Origin: an uncultured Oscillibacter sp.
Lineage (GTDB): Bacteria; Bacillota; Clostridia; Oscillospirales; Oscillospiraceae
NCBI GenBank assembly: GCA_946494635.1
Contig: CAMMCS010000056.1
Span: 1-10,656 of the forward strand
Length of the DNA: 10,656 nucleotides
Direction of reading: 5' to 3'
The position numbers and the translations under genes are program-made. The notes beneath the pieces were generated by a model. The model was not told where the DNA came from. It did not search any database and worked only from the letters and a program-made list of their open reading frames with translations. Within the stretch, counting starts at the first letter, position 1; every line of letters begins with the position of its first letter. Below are positions 1 through 6,293 of the stretch, piece after piece.

Positions 1-52
1 CTTTGTAAGCGGCAAGGCAAGGCGAAAAAAAAAGGAGAATCCAGGGAAGCAC

Positions 53-95
53 GATCGGCCCGCGGCTCGGTAGCGCCCCCGGGCCGATCTTTTTT
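53..95 (+). terminator. Rho-independent terminator of an upstream transcript
   Basis: A perfect 10-bp stem, GATCGGCCCG (53-62) with CGGGCCGATC (80-89), encloses a 17-nt loop and is followed by six T residues (90-95). It isolates the recombinase locus from transcription entering from the left. Confidence 0.85.
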
Positions 96-326
96 CCGCC
101 GCAGGCCGCCTCTAAGGCCCATGCGTCTCCTCAATCTGCTGGTACGCTCTGAGATTGCGGGGTTCCTCCCTCGGCAGGTTCATGCGGCGGACATCCAAAT
201 CGCGCCCCTTTTCCGGCAGGGCGGCTCTCCGCCAAATGGCGAAAGCGGTCCGGGTCCGCCGCCCCGGCCGTGCCGGGAGTTCCCGCCGCGACCCTGTCCC
301 GGTTCAGCCCGTTCCGCAGAGAGTTC

Positions 327-355
327 TGTATATCCTGCCCCAGGAACGTTACAAT
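327..355 (+). promoter_or_regulatory. Possible promoter of the first recombinase
   Basis: TACAAT at 350-355 is a good -10 box about 26 bases before the start codon at 382. The -35 region 17 bases upstream (TGTATA, 327-332) is poor, so the promoter is weak or depends on an activator. No better candidate lies between the terminator at 95 and the gene. Confidence 0.35.
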
Positions 356-381
356 AGAGAAAAACGACAGGAGGCAGGCCT

Positions 382-1227
382 ATGTACGATCCTACGACCA
401 AGCACGAGCAGCTCCTCTCCTTCACGCACTGTTTGATTTTGGAGGAAAAGAGTCCCGGCACCATCGAAAAATACCGCCGGGACGCGGCGGCTTTCGCCGC
501 CTGGCTGGGTAATTGCGCCCTGACCAAGGAAACGGCGGAGGCCTGGAAGGCCTCCCTGCTGGAGTCCGGTCTGACCCCGGCCTCCATCAACGCCAAACTG
601 GCGGCGGTCAATAAGTTCTTCTCCTTTCTGGAACGGCCGGATCTGCGGCTCCGGCCGCTGCGGATCCAGCGAAAGCTGTTCCGGGACGACAGCCGGGACC
701 TGACAAAGGCGGAGTATGATCGCCTTGTCGCCGCCGCGGGGCGCCTGGGCCGGGAGCGGCTGGCCCTGCTGCTGGAAGCCATCTGCGCCACCGGCATCCG
801 GGTCAGCGAGGTGCGGTATCTCACCGTCCAGGCGGCCCTGCAGGGCAAGGCAGAAGTCCGTCTGAAGGGCAAAATCCGCACGATCCTGCTGCCGGGGAAG
901 CTCTGCCGGAAGCTGCTGAAATACGCCAGAAAGCAGAACATCGCCTCCGGCGAGATTTTTCTCACCAGAGGCGGAAGCGGGTTATCCCGCAAGCAAATTT
1001 GGGCGGAAATGAAATCCCTGTGCGTCCAGGCGGAGGTAGCGCCCACCAAGGTGTTTCCCCACAACCTGCGGCATTTGTTTGCCCGGGTCTTTTACCGGGT
1101 GTGCCGGGACGTGGCCAGGCTGGCGGATGTGCTGGGCCACAGCAGCATTGAGACCACCCGCATCTACCTGATCTCCACCGGAGCCGAGCACGCCAGCACG
1201 CTGGAGCGTATGGGACTGATCTGTTAG
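382..1227 (+). CDS. Tyrosine recombinase (XerC/D or phage integrase family), catalytically complete
   Basis: A 281-residue site-specific tyrosine recombinase, which cuts and rejoins DNA at paired sites through a covalent phosphotyrosine. Residues about 10-95 form the SAM-like core-binding domain and 105-281 the catalytic domain. The active-site set is visible: Arg140 (TGIRVSE), a beta-hairpin Lys at 162 or 164, His227 and Arg230 (PHNLRH), His253 (LGHSS) and Tyr262 (TTRIYL). Length fits a small Xer-like enzyme with no arm-binding domain. The ATG at 382 follows AGGAGG (369-374) at seven bases. The gene stops 7 bases before the left arm of a 19-bp inverted repeat, and a degenerate paralogue begins on the other side of that segment. 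I infer that it is the invertase of this local switch. A leftward promoter at 1299-1327 would make antisense RNA to its 3' end. It could instead be a remnant of an integrated element, but no excisionase or element end is visible. Confidence 0.93.
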   Translation: MYDPTTKHEQLLSFTHCLILEEKSPGTIEKYRRDAAAFAAWLGNCALTKETAEAWKASLLESGLTPASINAKLAAVNKFFSFLERPDLRLRPLRIQRKLFRDDSRDLTKAEYDRLVAAAGRLGRERLALLLEAICATGIRVSEVRYLTVQAALQGKAEVRLKGKIRTILLPGKLCRKLLKYARKQNIASGEIFLTRGGSGLSRKQIWAEMKSLCVQAEVAPTKVFPHNLRHLFARVFYRVCRDVARLADVLGHSSIETTRIYLISTGAEHASTLERMGLIC

Positions 1228-1234
1228 AAATAGG

Positions 1235-1253
1235 ACAAAATCAATATTCCGTC
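1235..1253 (+). repeat. Left inverted-repeat arm of candidate invertible segment
   Basis: ACAAAATCAATATTCCGTC matches the reverse complement of 1486-1504 (ACGGAATCAATATTTCATC) at 15 of 19 positions, including a perfect 10-bp run AATCAATATT. All four differences are transitions. The arm starts 8 bases after the stop codon of the first recombinase. GGAAT/ATTCC half-sites around a central CAAT give the site partial dyad symmetry, as expected where two recombinase subunits bind. Confidence 0.7.
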
Positions 1254-1298
1254 ATAAATAGCCGCAAAAAAATAAGAAGCTCAAAATTGTACATAGAA

Positions 1299-1327
1299 AT
1301 TTTATCATAAAGATTTTCCGTTCGCAA
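1299..1327 (-). promoter_or_regulatory. Leftward sigma-A promoter inside the invertible segment
   Basis: Read on the minus strand: -35 TTGCGA (1322-1327), a 17-base spacer, then -10 TAAAAT (1299-1304) with an extended TG one base upstream of the -10 (TGATAAAAT). Spacing is ideal, and this is one of the two best promoter matches in the window. In the present orientation transcription would begin near 1292 and run leftwards into the 3' end of the first recombinase gene as antisense. No leftward terminator is visible between 1292 and the gene end. Confidence 0.7.
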
Positions 1328-1353
1328 GAGACAGATGTTGATTTGGGCAACAC

Positions 1354-1389
1354 AAAAAGGGCCGGAAGTGCCTCAAATTCTGCCGGCCC
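1354..1389 (-). terminator. Leftward Rho-independent terminator
   Basis: On the minus strand, GGGCCGG (1389-1383) pairs with CCGGCCC (1365-1359) across a 17-nt loop, followed by five T residues (A-run 1354-1358). A second inverted pair, GAGACAG (1328-1334) with CTGTCTC (1390-1396), abuts this hairpin on one side and the -35 box of the leftward promoter on the other. After inversion this terminator would lie just upstream of the promoter and block read-through from the recombinase gene. Confidence 0.65.
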
Positions 1390-1408
1390 CTGTCTCCGCG
1401 CCATTTTT

Positions 1409-1440
1409 CCGCCCGTGCAGCCGCGCGGGCGGTTTTTTTT
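1409..1440 (+). terminator. Rho-independent terminator after the first recombinase
   Basis: A 10-bp stem (CCGCCCGTGC, 1409-1418, with GCGCGGGCGG, 1423-1432, one T-G pair) with tetraloop AGCC is followed by eight T residues (1433-1440). It ends rightward transcripts from the first recombinase and keeps the downstream operon silent in the given orientation. Confidence 0.9.
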
Positions 1441-1485
1441 ACCTTTTTTGCCCCGTGATCCGAGTGCTTCTTGAACCCCGGCAGG

Positions 1486-1504
1486 GATGAAATATTGATT
1501 CCGT
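1486..1504 (-). repeat. Right inverted-repeat arm of candidate invertible segment
   Basis: On the minus strand this reads ACGGAATCAATATTTCATC and pairs with the arm at 1235-1253 (15 of 19 identical, core of 10 perfect). It ends 4 bases before the Shine-Dalgarno site of the second recombinase, so inversion would swap promoter elements without touching the ribosome binding site. A weak rightward promoter could straddle it (TTGAAC at 1471-1476, poor -10 near 1493), giving some basal expression. Confidence 0.7.
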
Positions 1505-1522
1505 TTACAGGAGGTGCGGACA

Positions 1523-2455
1523 ATGCAAGGTGCGGAGGCACTCACACTGTGGGAGCAGCCGGGACAGGTCGGCGTGGAAATTGCACCGGAGGAAATCCAG
1601 GCATATCTGGATGCGCTTGCCGACCGGGGGCGCAGCCGGAACACCGTGCAGATGTATCGCGCCAAGCTGCGGGCCTTTTACGACTACCTGCCGGAGCGGA
1701 AAGCTGTCACGCAGAAAACGCTGCCCGCCTGGCGGGACGCCCTGCTGGAGCAGGGGTACTACCCCAATACGGTCAATACCTATCTCTCCGCCGCCAACGG
1801 GCTTCTGGACTATCTGGGCCGCCGGGACCTGCAGCTGATGGGGCAGCTGCAGAATCTGCCGGAGGTCCAGCCGGAATTGACACGCGCAGAGTATCTGCGC
1901 CTCCTCTCGACCGCCCGCACGCTGGAACGCGAGCGAACGTACCTGATGATCAAGGTGTTCGCCCTCACCGGCCTTCAGGTGGGGGCGCTGCCGCAGGTGA
2001 CGGTGGAGGCGGTGGAATCCGGACAGCTGCTGCGCCCCGCGCAGGGCGAACGGTGCAGCGGCAGGATCCCCGGCTGTCTGCGGCAGGAACTCCTCCGCTA
2101 TCTGGGGCGGCGGCAGATACGGGACGGGCCGGTATTTGTGACGCGGAACGGCCGGCCGCTGCAGCGTACGCAGGTAACGGCGGAGATCCAGGCACTGGGG
2201 CATGACGCCTGTGTGGAGGAGTCCAAGTGCAATCCCCGGTGCCTGCGGAAGCTGTACCTGGATACCCAGGCCAAAATCGACGACAGCGTGCGTCTGCTGG
2301 CGGAGCGCTCCTATGAGCAGCTGCTGGACAAGGAGCAGCTGGCCGTGGGATGGGACAACCTGCAATCCGGGTGGGAGCCGCCAGCCGGATGCAGTCCACG
2401 CGAAGGCAGAGAAACAGAAAAATCAGGAGGGAACACACAATCATGCGAAGGATAG
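1523..2455 (+). CDS. Tyrosine recombinase paralogue lacking the catalytic residues
   Basis: A 310-residue protein of the same fold as the first recombinase. The core-binding domain (about 22-105) keeps the family pattern (NTVQMYRAKLRAFYDYL and TVNTYLSAANGLLDYLGRRDL). The catalytic domain is degenerate. The first Arg is Gln152 (TGLQVG against TGIRVS). The hairpin Lys is not evident. HxxR has become RCLR (Arg239-Arg242), the LGHSS histidine is absent, and no tyrosine sits at the nucleophile position. I infer a DNA-binding or partner subunit without strand-cleavage activity, perhaps a regulator of the switch. The frame is open to the end, so it is not an obvious pseudogene. I chose the ATG at 1523 because AGGAGG (1509-1514) lies eight bases upstream; an in-frame GTG at 1514 overlaps that site. 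Its last 13 bases overlap the surface-protein gene, pointing to translational coupling. Confidence 0.88.
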   Translation: MQGAEALTLWEQPGQVGVEIAPEEIQAYLDALADRGRSRNTVQMYRAKLRAFYDYLPERKAVTQKTLPAWRDALLEQGYYPNTVNTYLSAANGLLDYLGRRDLQLMGQLQNLPEVQPELTRAEYLRLLSTARTLERERTYLMIKVFALTGLQVGALPQVTVEAVESGQLLRPAQGERCSGRIPGCLRQELLRYLGRRQIRDGPVFVTRNGRPLQRTQVTAEIQALGHDACVEESKCNPRCLRKLYLDTQAKIDDSVRLLAERSYEQLLDKEQLAVGWDNLQSGWEPPAGCSPREGRETEKSGGNTQSCEG

Positions 2456-5400
2456 TTTCGATCCTGCTGGCAGCATACCTGACGCTGGCATTGCTGCCGG
2501 TCAGCGCGCTGGCGGAAGAACCACAGACGGCAATTTATATCAGCGAAAGCGGCAGTGATGAGTATACCGGCCTAAGTGCAGAAGCCGCTGTTGCGACCCT
2601 CGGCAGGGTGTCAGATATAATCGGCGACAGTACCGCGAGCAGCTTCATTGTCTATGTAATGAGCAATCTTACGACAAATACAAGCCTCCGCACATGGAAC
2701 AAGCACGTCACGCTGACAAGCTACGATGCAGACTCCCCCGGTGCGATCTACACCATTACCCGCGGGGACAATATGGCACCGGTGCAGGATGCCGCTCGCA
2801 GCACCTACAACCCCGCCATGATCGAGTCCAACGGCTCTGGGGTAAACAGCGCGTCGCTGACACTGTATAACATCACGCTGAACGACGCGGGGATTGCCCA
2901 AGGCGGAACGACTAATACTTATTTCATCCAGGCGGACTCCGACGGAGATGGGGTTACGGAGTTTGGCAATTCAACAGAAGCAAGCGGTAATGCGATCAGT
3001 AATACCGATATCGTGCAGGACGCCATGATCGCGACGTACAACGGCGTTTCCACCATCACGCTGGGCAGCGGCACCGTTCTGAAAAACTACGGCGGCATGT
3101 CCGCTGTCCGCCTGTCCAGCGGCATGCTGATCATGGAAGCGGGCAGCTTGATTTGCGATGATACTGTGACGGACAGGGTGAAAGGCACGACAATTCCAGG
3201 GGCAAATACGAGCTATTACGGCCCTGCCGGGGCAATCTGGATGCAGGGCGGCGAACTGATCATGGAGGAAGGTGCGGCAATTACTGATCTTGTTGGTCGC
3301 GCGATCTATAATGAGGCCGGCAGCGTGACCATCAACGGCACATTTTGTGGCATTAAGAACGACCCAAACTCTATTGCTGGAAACACGCCGGATTTCTGGT
3401 GGGGCTCAGACGGCGTCGTGATGCATATGCGCGGAGGCGCCACTGCAATATTTGGACCGACCAGTAAAATTGATGGCAATGGCGTCACGCTCAGCGGCAG
3501 CGGTGTTTCCGTCCTGGGCGGCTGTGAACTGACGATGGAAAATGGATCTGTCGTCACAGGATATCACAACGGCAACGTGCTGAATATCGGAGGCACGGCC
3601 TACTTGAACGGTGAGATCACCGGGCTGACCGGCAGCGGCCATGCCATATGCGCCCAGAGTTCATCAAACCACTACATCCGTATCGGCGAAGCCGCGAATA
3701 TCCACGACAACATCTGTGCCTATGGCGTCATTTACACGCAGGGCAGCAACGGTGTCATTGACATCTACGGCAAGATCAACGACAACATCTCCACCGACCG
3801 CGGCGGCGCCCTGACGCTGGCCAATAACGGTTCCCATGTTGAAGTCAATATGTATGATGGTGCAGAGATGTGCAACAACGTCAGCTACCAGACTGGCGGC
3901 GCCGTGATGGTCAGCTGCGGTACCTTCACCATGTCTGGTGGCATCATTTCTGGCAATATTTCCGGAGCAGGATCAACGGCCTCCGATGAAATAGATGGCG
4001 GCGGTGTCTATGTCCGCCGCGGCGGTCAGTTCATTATGGAAGGCGGTAAGATAATCGGAAATTCGGCTAAGGGTGTCGGCGGAGGAATTGCGTTTGATTC
4101 CGAAGAGTATAATGGGTCAATCCCATATGTCCAACTCAACAGCGGCACGATTGCCGATAATGTCATGAAATCCGGTATCTCTGGTGACAATACTGCCGGA
4201 TACACGGTAACAGGCGGTATCTCAAATGATATCGCGATTACATCCACGCAATATGCCAAAGTCGACCGCTATCTCTCAGTCAGCGATGCCATGGAGCTCG
4301 GCGATGACAACATTTACATGTCAAAGCGCGGCTTCTACATTGAGCGCGTGGACGGCGCCAAGCTGGGCAACACCAGCACAACCAGCGAGACCGCGCTCAA
4401 TGGCGCTTCCACCGAGAAAGGCTGGAGCAGCACCCTCTTGGCCGCGTTCTGGCTCCAGTCTGACAGTGCAACGACGTTGAACCTCAGCGGGATTGAAAAA
4501 GAGCCAGGCAAAGAGGGCCTTTCTGTCTACGCTCTGGTGATGCCCACGGACGAAAGCGGGACTGCGTCTGGTACGGCTGCTGTCTATGCCCTGGCGGAGA
4601 ACAGCGACGGCTCTATGGCCTTTGCCATCCCCCATGGAAATACGAACGGTTATGCGGTGGCCTTGATCCAGCCCTCGACCGATTACGGCACCCTGACGCT
4701 CACTGCTGCTCCGACCTCCATCCAGGAAGTTCCGGGGATCAATAGCTATACAGTAAATTATGCGGTTGCCTATAGTGTTTCTGAAAACCTGCGAAATTTG
4801 ATCGCGCAGACTGGTACAAACCAGACCTTTACCCTTATATTTGATCTGGATGACAACCTGACCTATACCAGCGGCAGCATGACGGTCAACGGCCAGACCG
4901 CCAATGTAACTGAAAACAATGACGGGACGCTCACGGTGACCTTCTCCGTGAGCAGCACCACCGACCAGGTGACCCTTGCCTTCTCAACAACGGCAGCGCT
5001 TGGCGAGGGCGATTTTGACGCCGGCACCTCGCTTGTCACCTCCGGAAATCTGGCGGCCATGGTTGGGGCAACCGCGATTGACGTGCCTTCCAACTCTGCG
5101 GTCACAAATCTGGTCGCCTATGTGGAGCCCACGCCCGACCCCGACCCGGGCACCGACCCCGGCACCGGCGGCGAGAGCAACCCCTACCTGCGCTTCGACT
5201 CCAACGGCGGCACGGACTTTGCCCCCATTGACGGCCATGGCTCCTCCTTCTCCATCAACCCCTATGAGGACGAGGACTATGGCACCCATATCCCCAGCCG
5301 CCCCGGATACCGCTTCACCGGCTGGTACCGGGATTCCCGCCTGGCGCGGCGGGTGGACGAGGGCGAGACCCTCCGCGTCACCGGCTCCATGACCCTCTTT

Positions 5401-6099
5401 GCGGGGTGGGAGGAGATGACCGTGCCCGCCCTGCTGAACGGCGACGACCACTACGCCTACATCCAGGGCTACGCCGACGGCACCGTGCGGCCCAACGCCA
5501 GCATCACCAGGGCCCAGGTGGCCACCATCTTTTTCCGCCTGCTGGATGAGGACGTGCGGGAGGAATACCTGACAACCTCCAACCGTTTCCCGGATGTAGA
5601 CGAGGACTACTGGGCCAACACGGCCATCTCCACCATGGCGGCCCTGGGCGTCATCAACGGCCGGAACAACGGGACCTTTGATCCCGGCGCCTATATCACC
5701 CGGGCGGAGTTCGCGGCCATCTGCTCCCGGTTCGACGACTCCGGCGTCACCGGCGTCAGCACCCTGACGGACATCTCCGGCCACTGGGCGGAGGAGGAGA
5801 TCCGGCGGGCCGCAGCCCTGGGCTGGATCCACGGCTTCAGCGACGGCACCTTCCGCCCCGACGAAAGCATCACCCGGGCCCAGGCGGTGACCATGATCAA
5901 CCGGGTGCTGTGCCGCCAGCCGGAGGAGGCGGGCGATCTGCTTCCCGGCATGAACACCTGGACGGACTGCCGTGCGGACGACTGGTTCTATCTTGCGATC
6001 CAGGAGGCCGGCAACAGCCATGATTATCGCCCCAAGGACGAGACCTACGAGTCCTGGACAGCCTTGCATGACACCCCTGACTGGAGCCGGTATGAATAA
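2443..6099 (+). CDS. Secreted beta-helix surface protein with InlB repeat and three SLH modules
   Basis: A 1218-residue exported protein. Residues 1-24 are a signal peptide (MRR, hydrophobic core, cleavage after SALA). About 25-680 is rich in repeated GG-x-hydrophobic-x-M-x-G turns (GGELIMEEGA, GGTFTMSGG-like, GGQFIMEGGKIIGNSA), the pattern of right-handed beta-helix passengers. About 745-893 is a beta-rich module, then a PDPDPGTDPGTGG linker. About 914-990 is an InlB/Listeria-Bacteroides repeat (FDSNGG ... GYRFTGWYRD ... LFAGW). Three SLH modules follow (about 993-1035, 1049-1098, 1108-1157), which in the family bind pyruvylated secondary wall polymers. The ATG at 2443 has AGGAGGG at 2425-2431 and begins the signal peptide; an in-frame ATG at 2350 lies inside the recombinase gene. 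Codon use turns clearly more GC-rich from about 5110 onward, suggesting a swapped N-terminal module. The ligand is unknown; adhesion or immune variation is inferred. The predicted switch at 1235-1504 would control it. Confidence 0.92.
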   Translation: MRRIVSILLAAYLTLALLPVSALAEEPQTAIYISESGSDEYTGLSAEAAVATLGRVSDIIGDSTASSFIVYVMSNLTTNTSLRTWNKHVTLTSYDADSPGAIYTITRGDNMAPVQDAARSTYNPAMIESNGSGVNSASLTLYNITLNDAGIAQGGTTNTYFIQADSDGDGVTEFGNSTEASGNAISNTDIVQDAMIATYNGVSTITLGSGTVLKNYGGMSAVRLSSGMLIMEAGSLICDDTVTDRVKGTTIPGANTSYYGPAGAIWMQGGELIMEEGAAITDLVGRAIYNEAGSVTINGTFCGIKNDPNSIAGNTPDFWWGSDGVVMHMRGGATAIFGPTSKIDGNGVTLSGSGVSVLGGCELTMENGSVVTGYHNGNVLNIGGTAYLNGEITGLTGSGHAICAQSSSNHYIRIGEAANIHDNICAYGVIYTQGSNGVIDIYGKINDNISTDRGGALTLANNGSHVEVNMYDGAEMCNNVSYQTGGAVMVSCGTFTMSGGIISGNISGAGSTASDEIDGGGVYVRRGGQFIMEGGKIIGNSAKGVGGGIAFDSEEYNGSIPYVQLNSGTIADNVMKSGISGDNTAGYTVTGGISNDIAITSTQYAKVDRYLSVSDAMELGDDNIYMSKRGFYIERVDGAKLGNTSTTSETALNGASTEKGWSSTLLAAFWLQSDSATTLNLSGIEKEPGKEGLSVYALVMPTDESGTASGTAAVYALAENSDGSMAFAIPHGNTNGYAVALIQPSTDYGTLTLTAAPTSIQEVPGINSYTVNYAVAYSVSENLRNLIAQTGTNQTFTLIFDLDDNLTYTSGSMTVNGQTANVTENNDGTLTVTFSVSSTTDQVTLAFSTTAALGEGDFDAGTSLVTSGNLAAMVGATAIDVPSNSAVTNLVAYVEPTPDPDPGTDPGTGGESNPYLRFDSNGGTDFAPIDGHGSSFSINPYEDEDYGTHIPSRPGYRFTGWYRDSRLARRVDEGETLRVTGSMTLFAGWEEMTVPALLNGDDHYAYIQGYADGTVRPNASITRAQVATIFFRLLDEDVREEYLTTSNRFPDVDEDYWANTAISTMAALGVINGRNNGTFDPGAYITRAEFAAICSRFDDSGVTGVSTLTDISGHWAEEEIRRAAALGWIHGFSDGTFRPDESITRAQAVTMINRVLCRQPEEAGDLLPGMNTWTDCRADDWFYLAIQEAGNSHDYRPKDETYESWTALHDTPDWSRYE

Positions 6100-6129
6100 G
6101 CCGCGGGCCAGCCGGCCTGCCGGGAATTC

Positions 6130-6164
6130 GCGCCGGGCGGAGCATGCCTCCGCCCGGCGCTTTT
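6130..6164 (+). terminator. Strong terminator after the surface protein
   Basis: A perfect 13-bp GC-rich stem (6130-6142 with 6148-6160), loop CATGC, then TTTT (6161-6164). It ends the recombinase-paralogue/surface-protein operon 30 bases after the stop codon. Confidence 0.92.
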
Positions 6165-6220
6165 CGGTGCTCCGGCGTCCGCCGCCCCGGTGTTTTCCGC
6201 GCCGGAGCCGGCAAAAGGAG

Positions 6221-6249
6221 TGGATTTCCGGGCGTGCCTGTGCTATACT
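6221..6249 (+). promoter_or_regulatory. Extended -10 promoter of the DUF6064-like gene
   Basis: TGCTATACT (6241-6249) is an extended -10 element. The -35 position 17 bases upstream reads TGGATT (6221-6226), a poor match, which the extended -10 may offset. Start near 6256 would leave a leader of about 38 bases. Confidence 0.55.
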
Positions 6250-6293
6250 GCCCGCAGGCGGAATCCCCCTGCAGAAGGGAGTGGGGACAGCAG

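Larger units (their letters stand above)
1..381. other. Gene-free left flank
   Basis: I see no convincing gene here. The stretch holds the terminator of whatever lies upstream (53-95) and, at its right end, a possible promoter and the Shine-Dalgarno site of the first recombinase. Open frames between 121 and 436 read as proline/arginine-rich low-complexity protein without a good ribosome binding site and look like artefacts of GC-rich DNA. Small hairpins are present, for example GGCGG-CTCT-CCGCC near 225, but nothing that forms a known RNA. Confidence 0.6.
1235..1504. promoter_or_regulatory. Candidate invertible promoter segment (phase-variation switch)
   Basis: This 270-bp intergenic segment lies between an active-looking tyrosine recombinase gene and its degenerate paralogue, bounded by inverted 19-bp repeats. 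It is visibly more AT-rich on its left than the flanking genes. It contains a leftward promoter (1299-1327), a leftward terminator (1354-1389) and a rightward terminator (1409-1440). As given, no good rightward promoter serves the downstream operon. After inversion the promoter would point at the Shine-Dalgarno site at 1509-1514 with no terminator between, and the leader would be roughly 75 bases. The layout is that of known promoter-inversion switches such as those of surface proteins in Clostridioides difficile and Bacteroides. Inversion is inferred, not seen. Confidence 0.6.

Noticed and set aside
180..1064. Long minus-strand frame opposite the first recombinase (294 codons)
   Set aside because: It is Ser/Arg/Pro-rich, has no ribosome binding site or family features, and mirrors a clear recombinase gene on the other strand.
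1287..1308. Rightward promoter TTGTAC/TATCAT within the switch
   Set aside because: The spacer is only 10 bases, too short for a working promoter. The leftward pair in the same place has ideal spacing.
1514..1522. GTG at 1514 as start of the second recombinase
   Set aside because: It overlaps the AGGAGG site itself; the ATG at 1523 is correctly spaced from it.
1505..2365. Minus-strand frame opposite the second recombinase (286 codons)
   Set aside because: It is a Gln/Leu/Arg-rich shadow of the plus-strand gene without motifs or a start signal.
2350..2442. Upstream in-frame start of the surface protein
   Set aside because: It lies inside the recombinase gene, has no Shine-Dalgarno site and would put 31 charged residues before the signal peptide. 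ATG 2443 has AGGAGGG at the right distance.
3800..4100. Repeated GG-rich units in the surface gene as a DNA repeat or CRISPR-like array
   Set aside because: The repetition is at the protein level (beta-helix turns) with diverged DNA; no regular identical repeats with spacers.
4984..6069. Minus-strand frame of 361 codons opposite the SLH region
   Set aside because: Val/Gly/Ala low-complexity sequence is what the antisense of GC-rich SLH coding DNA gives; SLH modules on the plus strand are unmistakable.
1..6100. Whole left part as an insertion sequence or integrated phage-like element
   Set aside because: No transposase, excisionase, replication or conjugation gene, no terminal repeats or target duplications are visible in the window. 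The inverted repeats found bound only the intergenic switch.
6144..6293. Upstream in-frame start for the DUF6064-like gene
   Set aside because: The ATG at 6144 lies in the loop of the preceding terminator, and the added 50 residues look non-coding.
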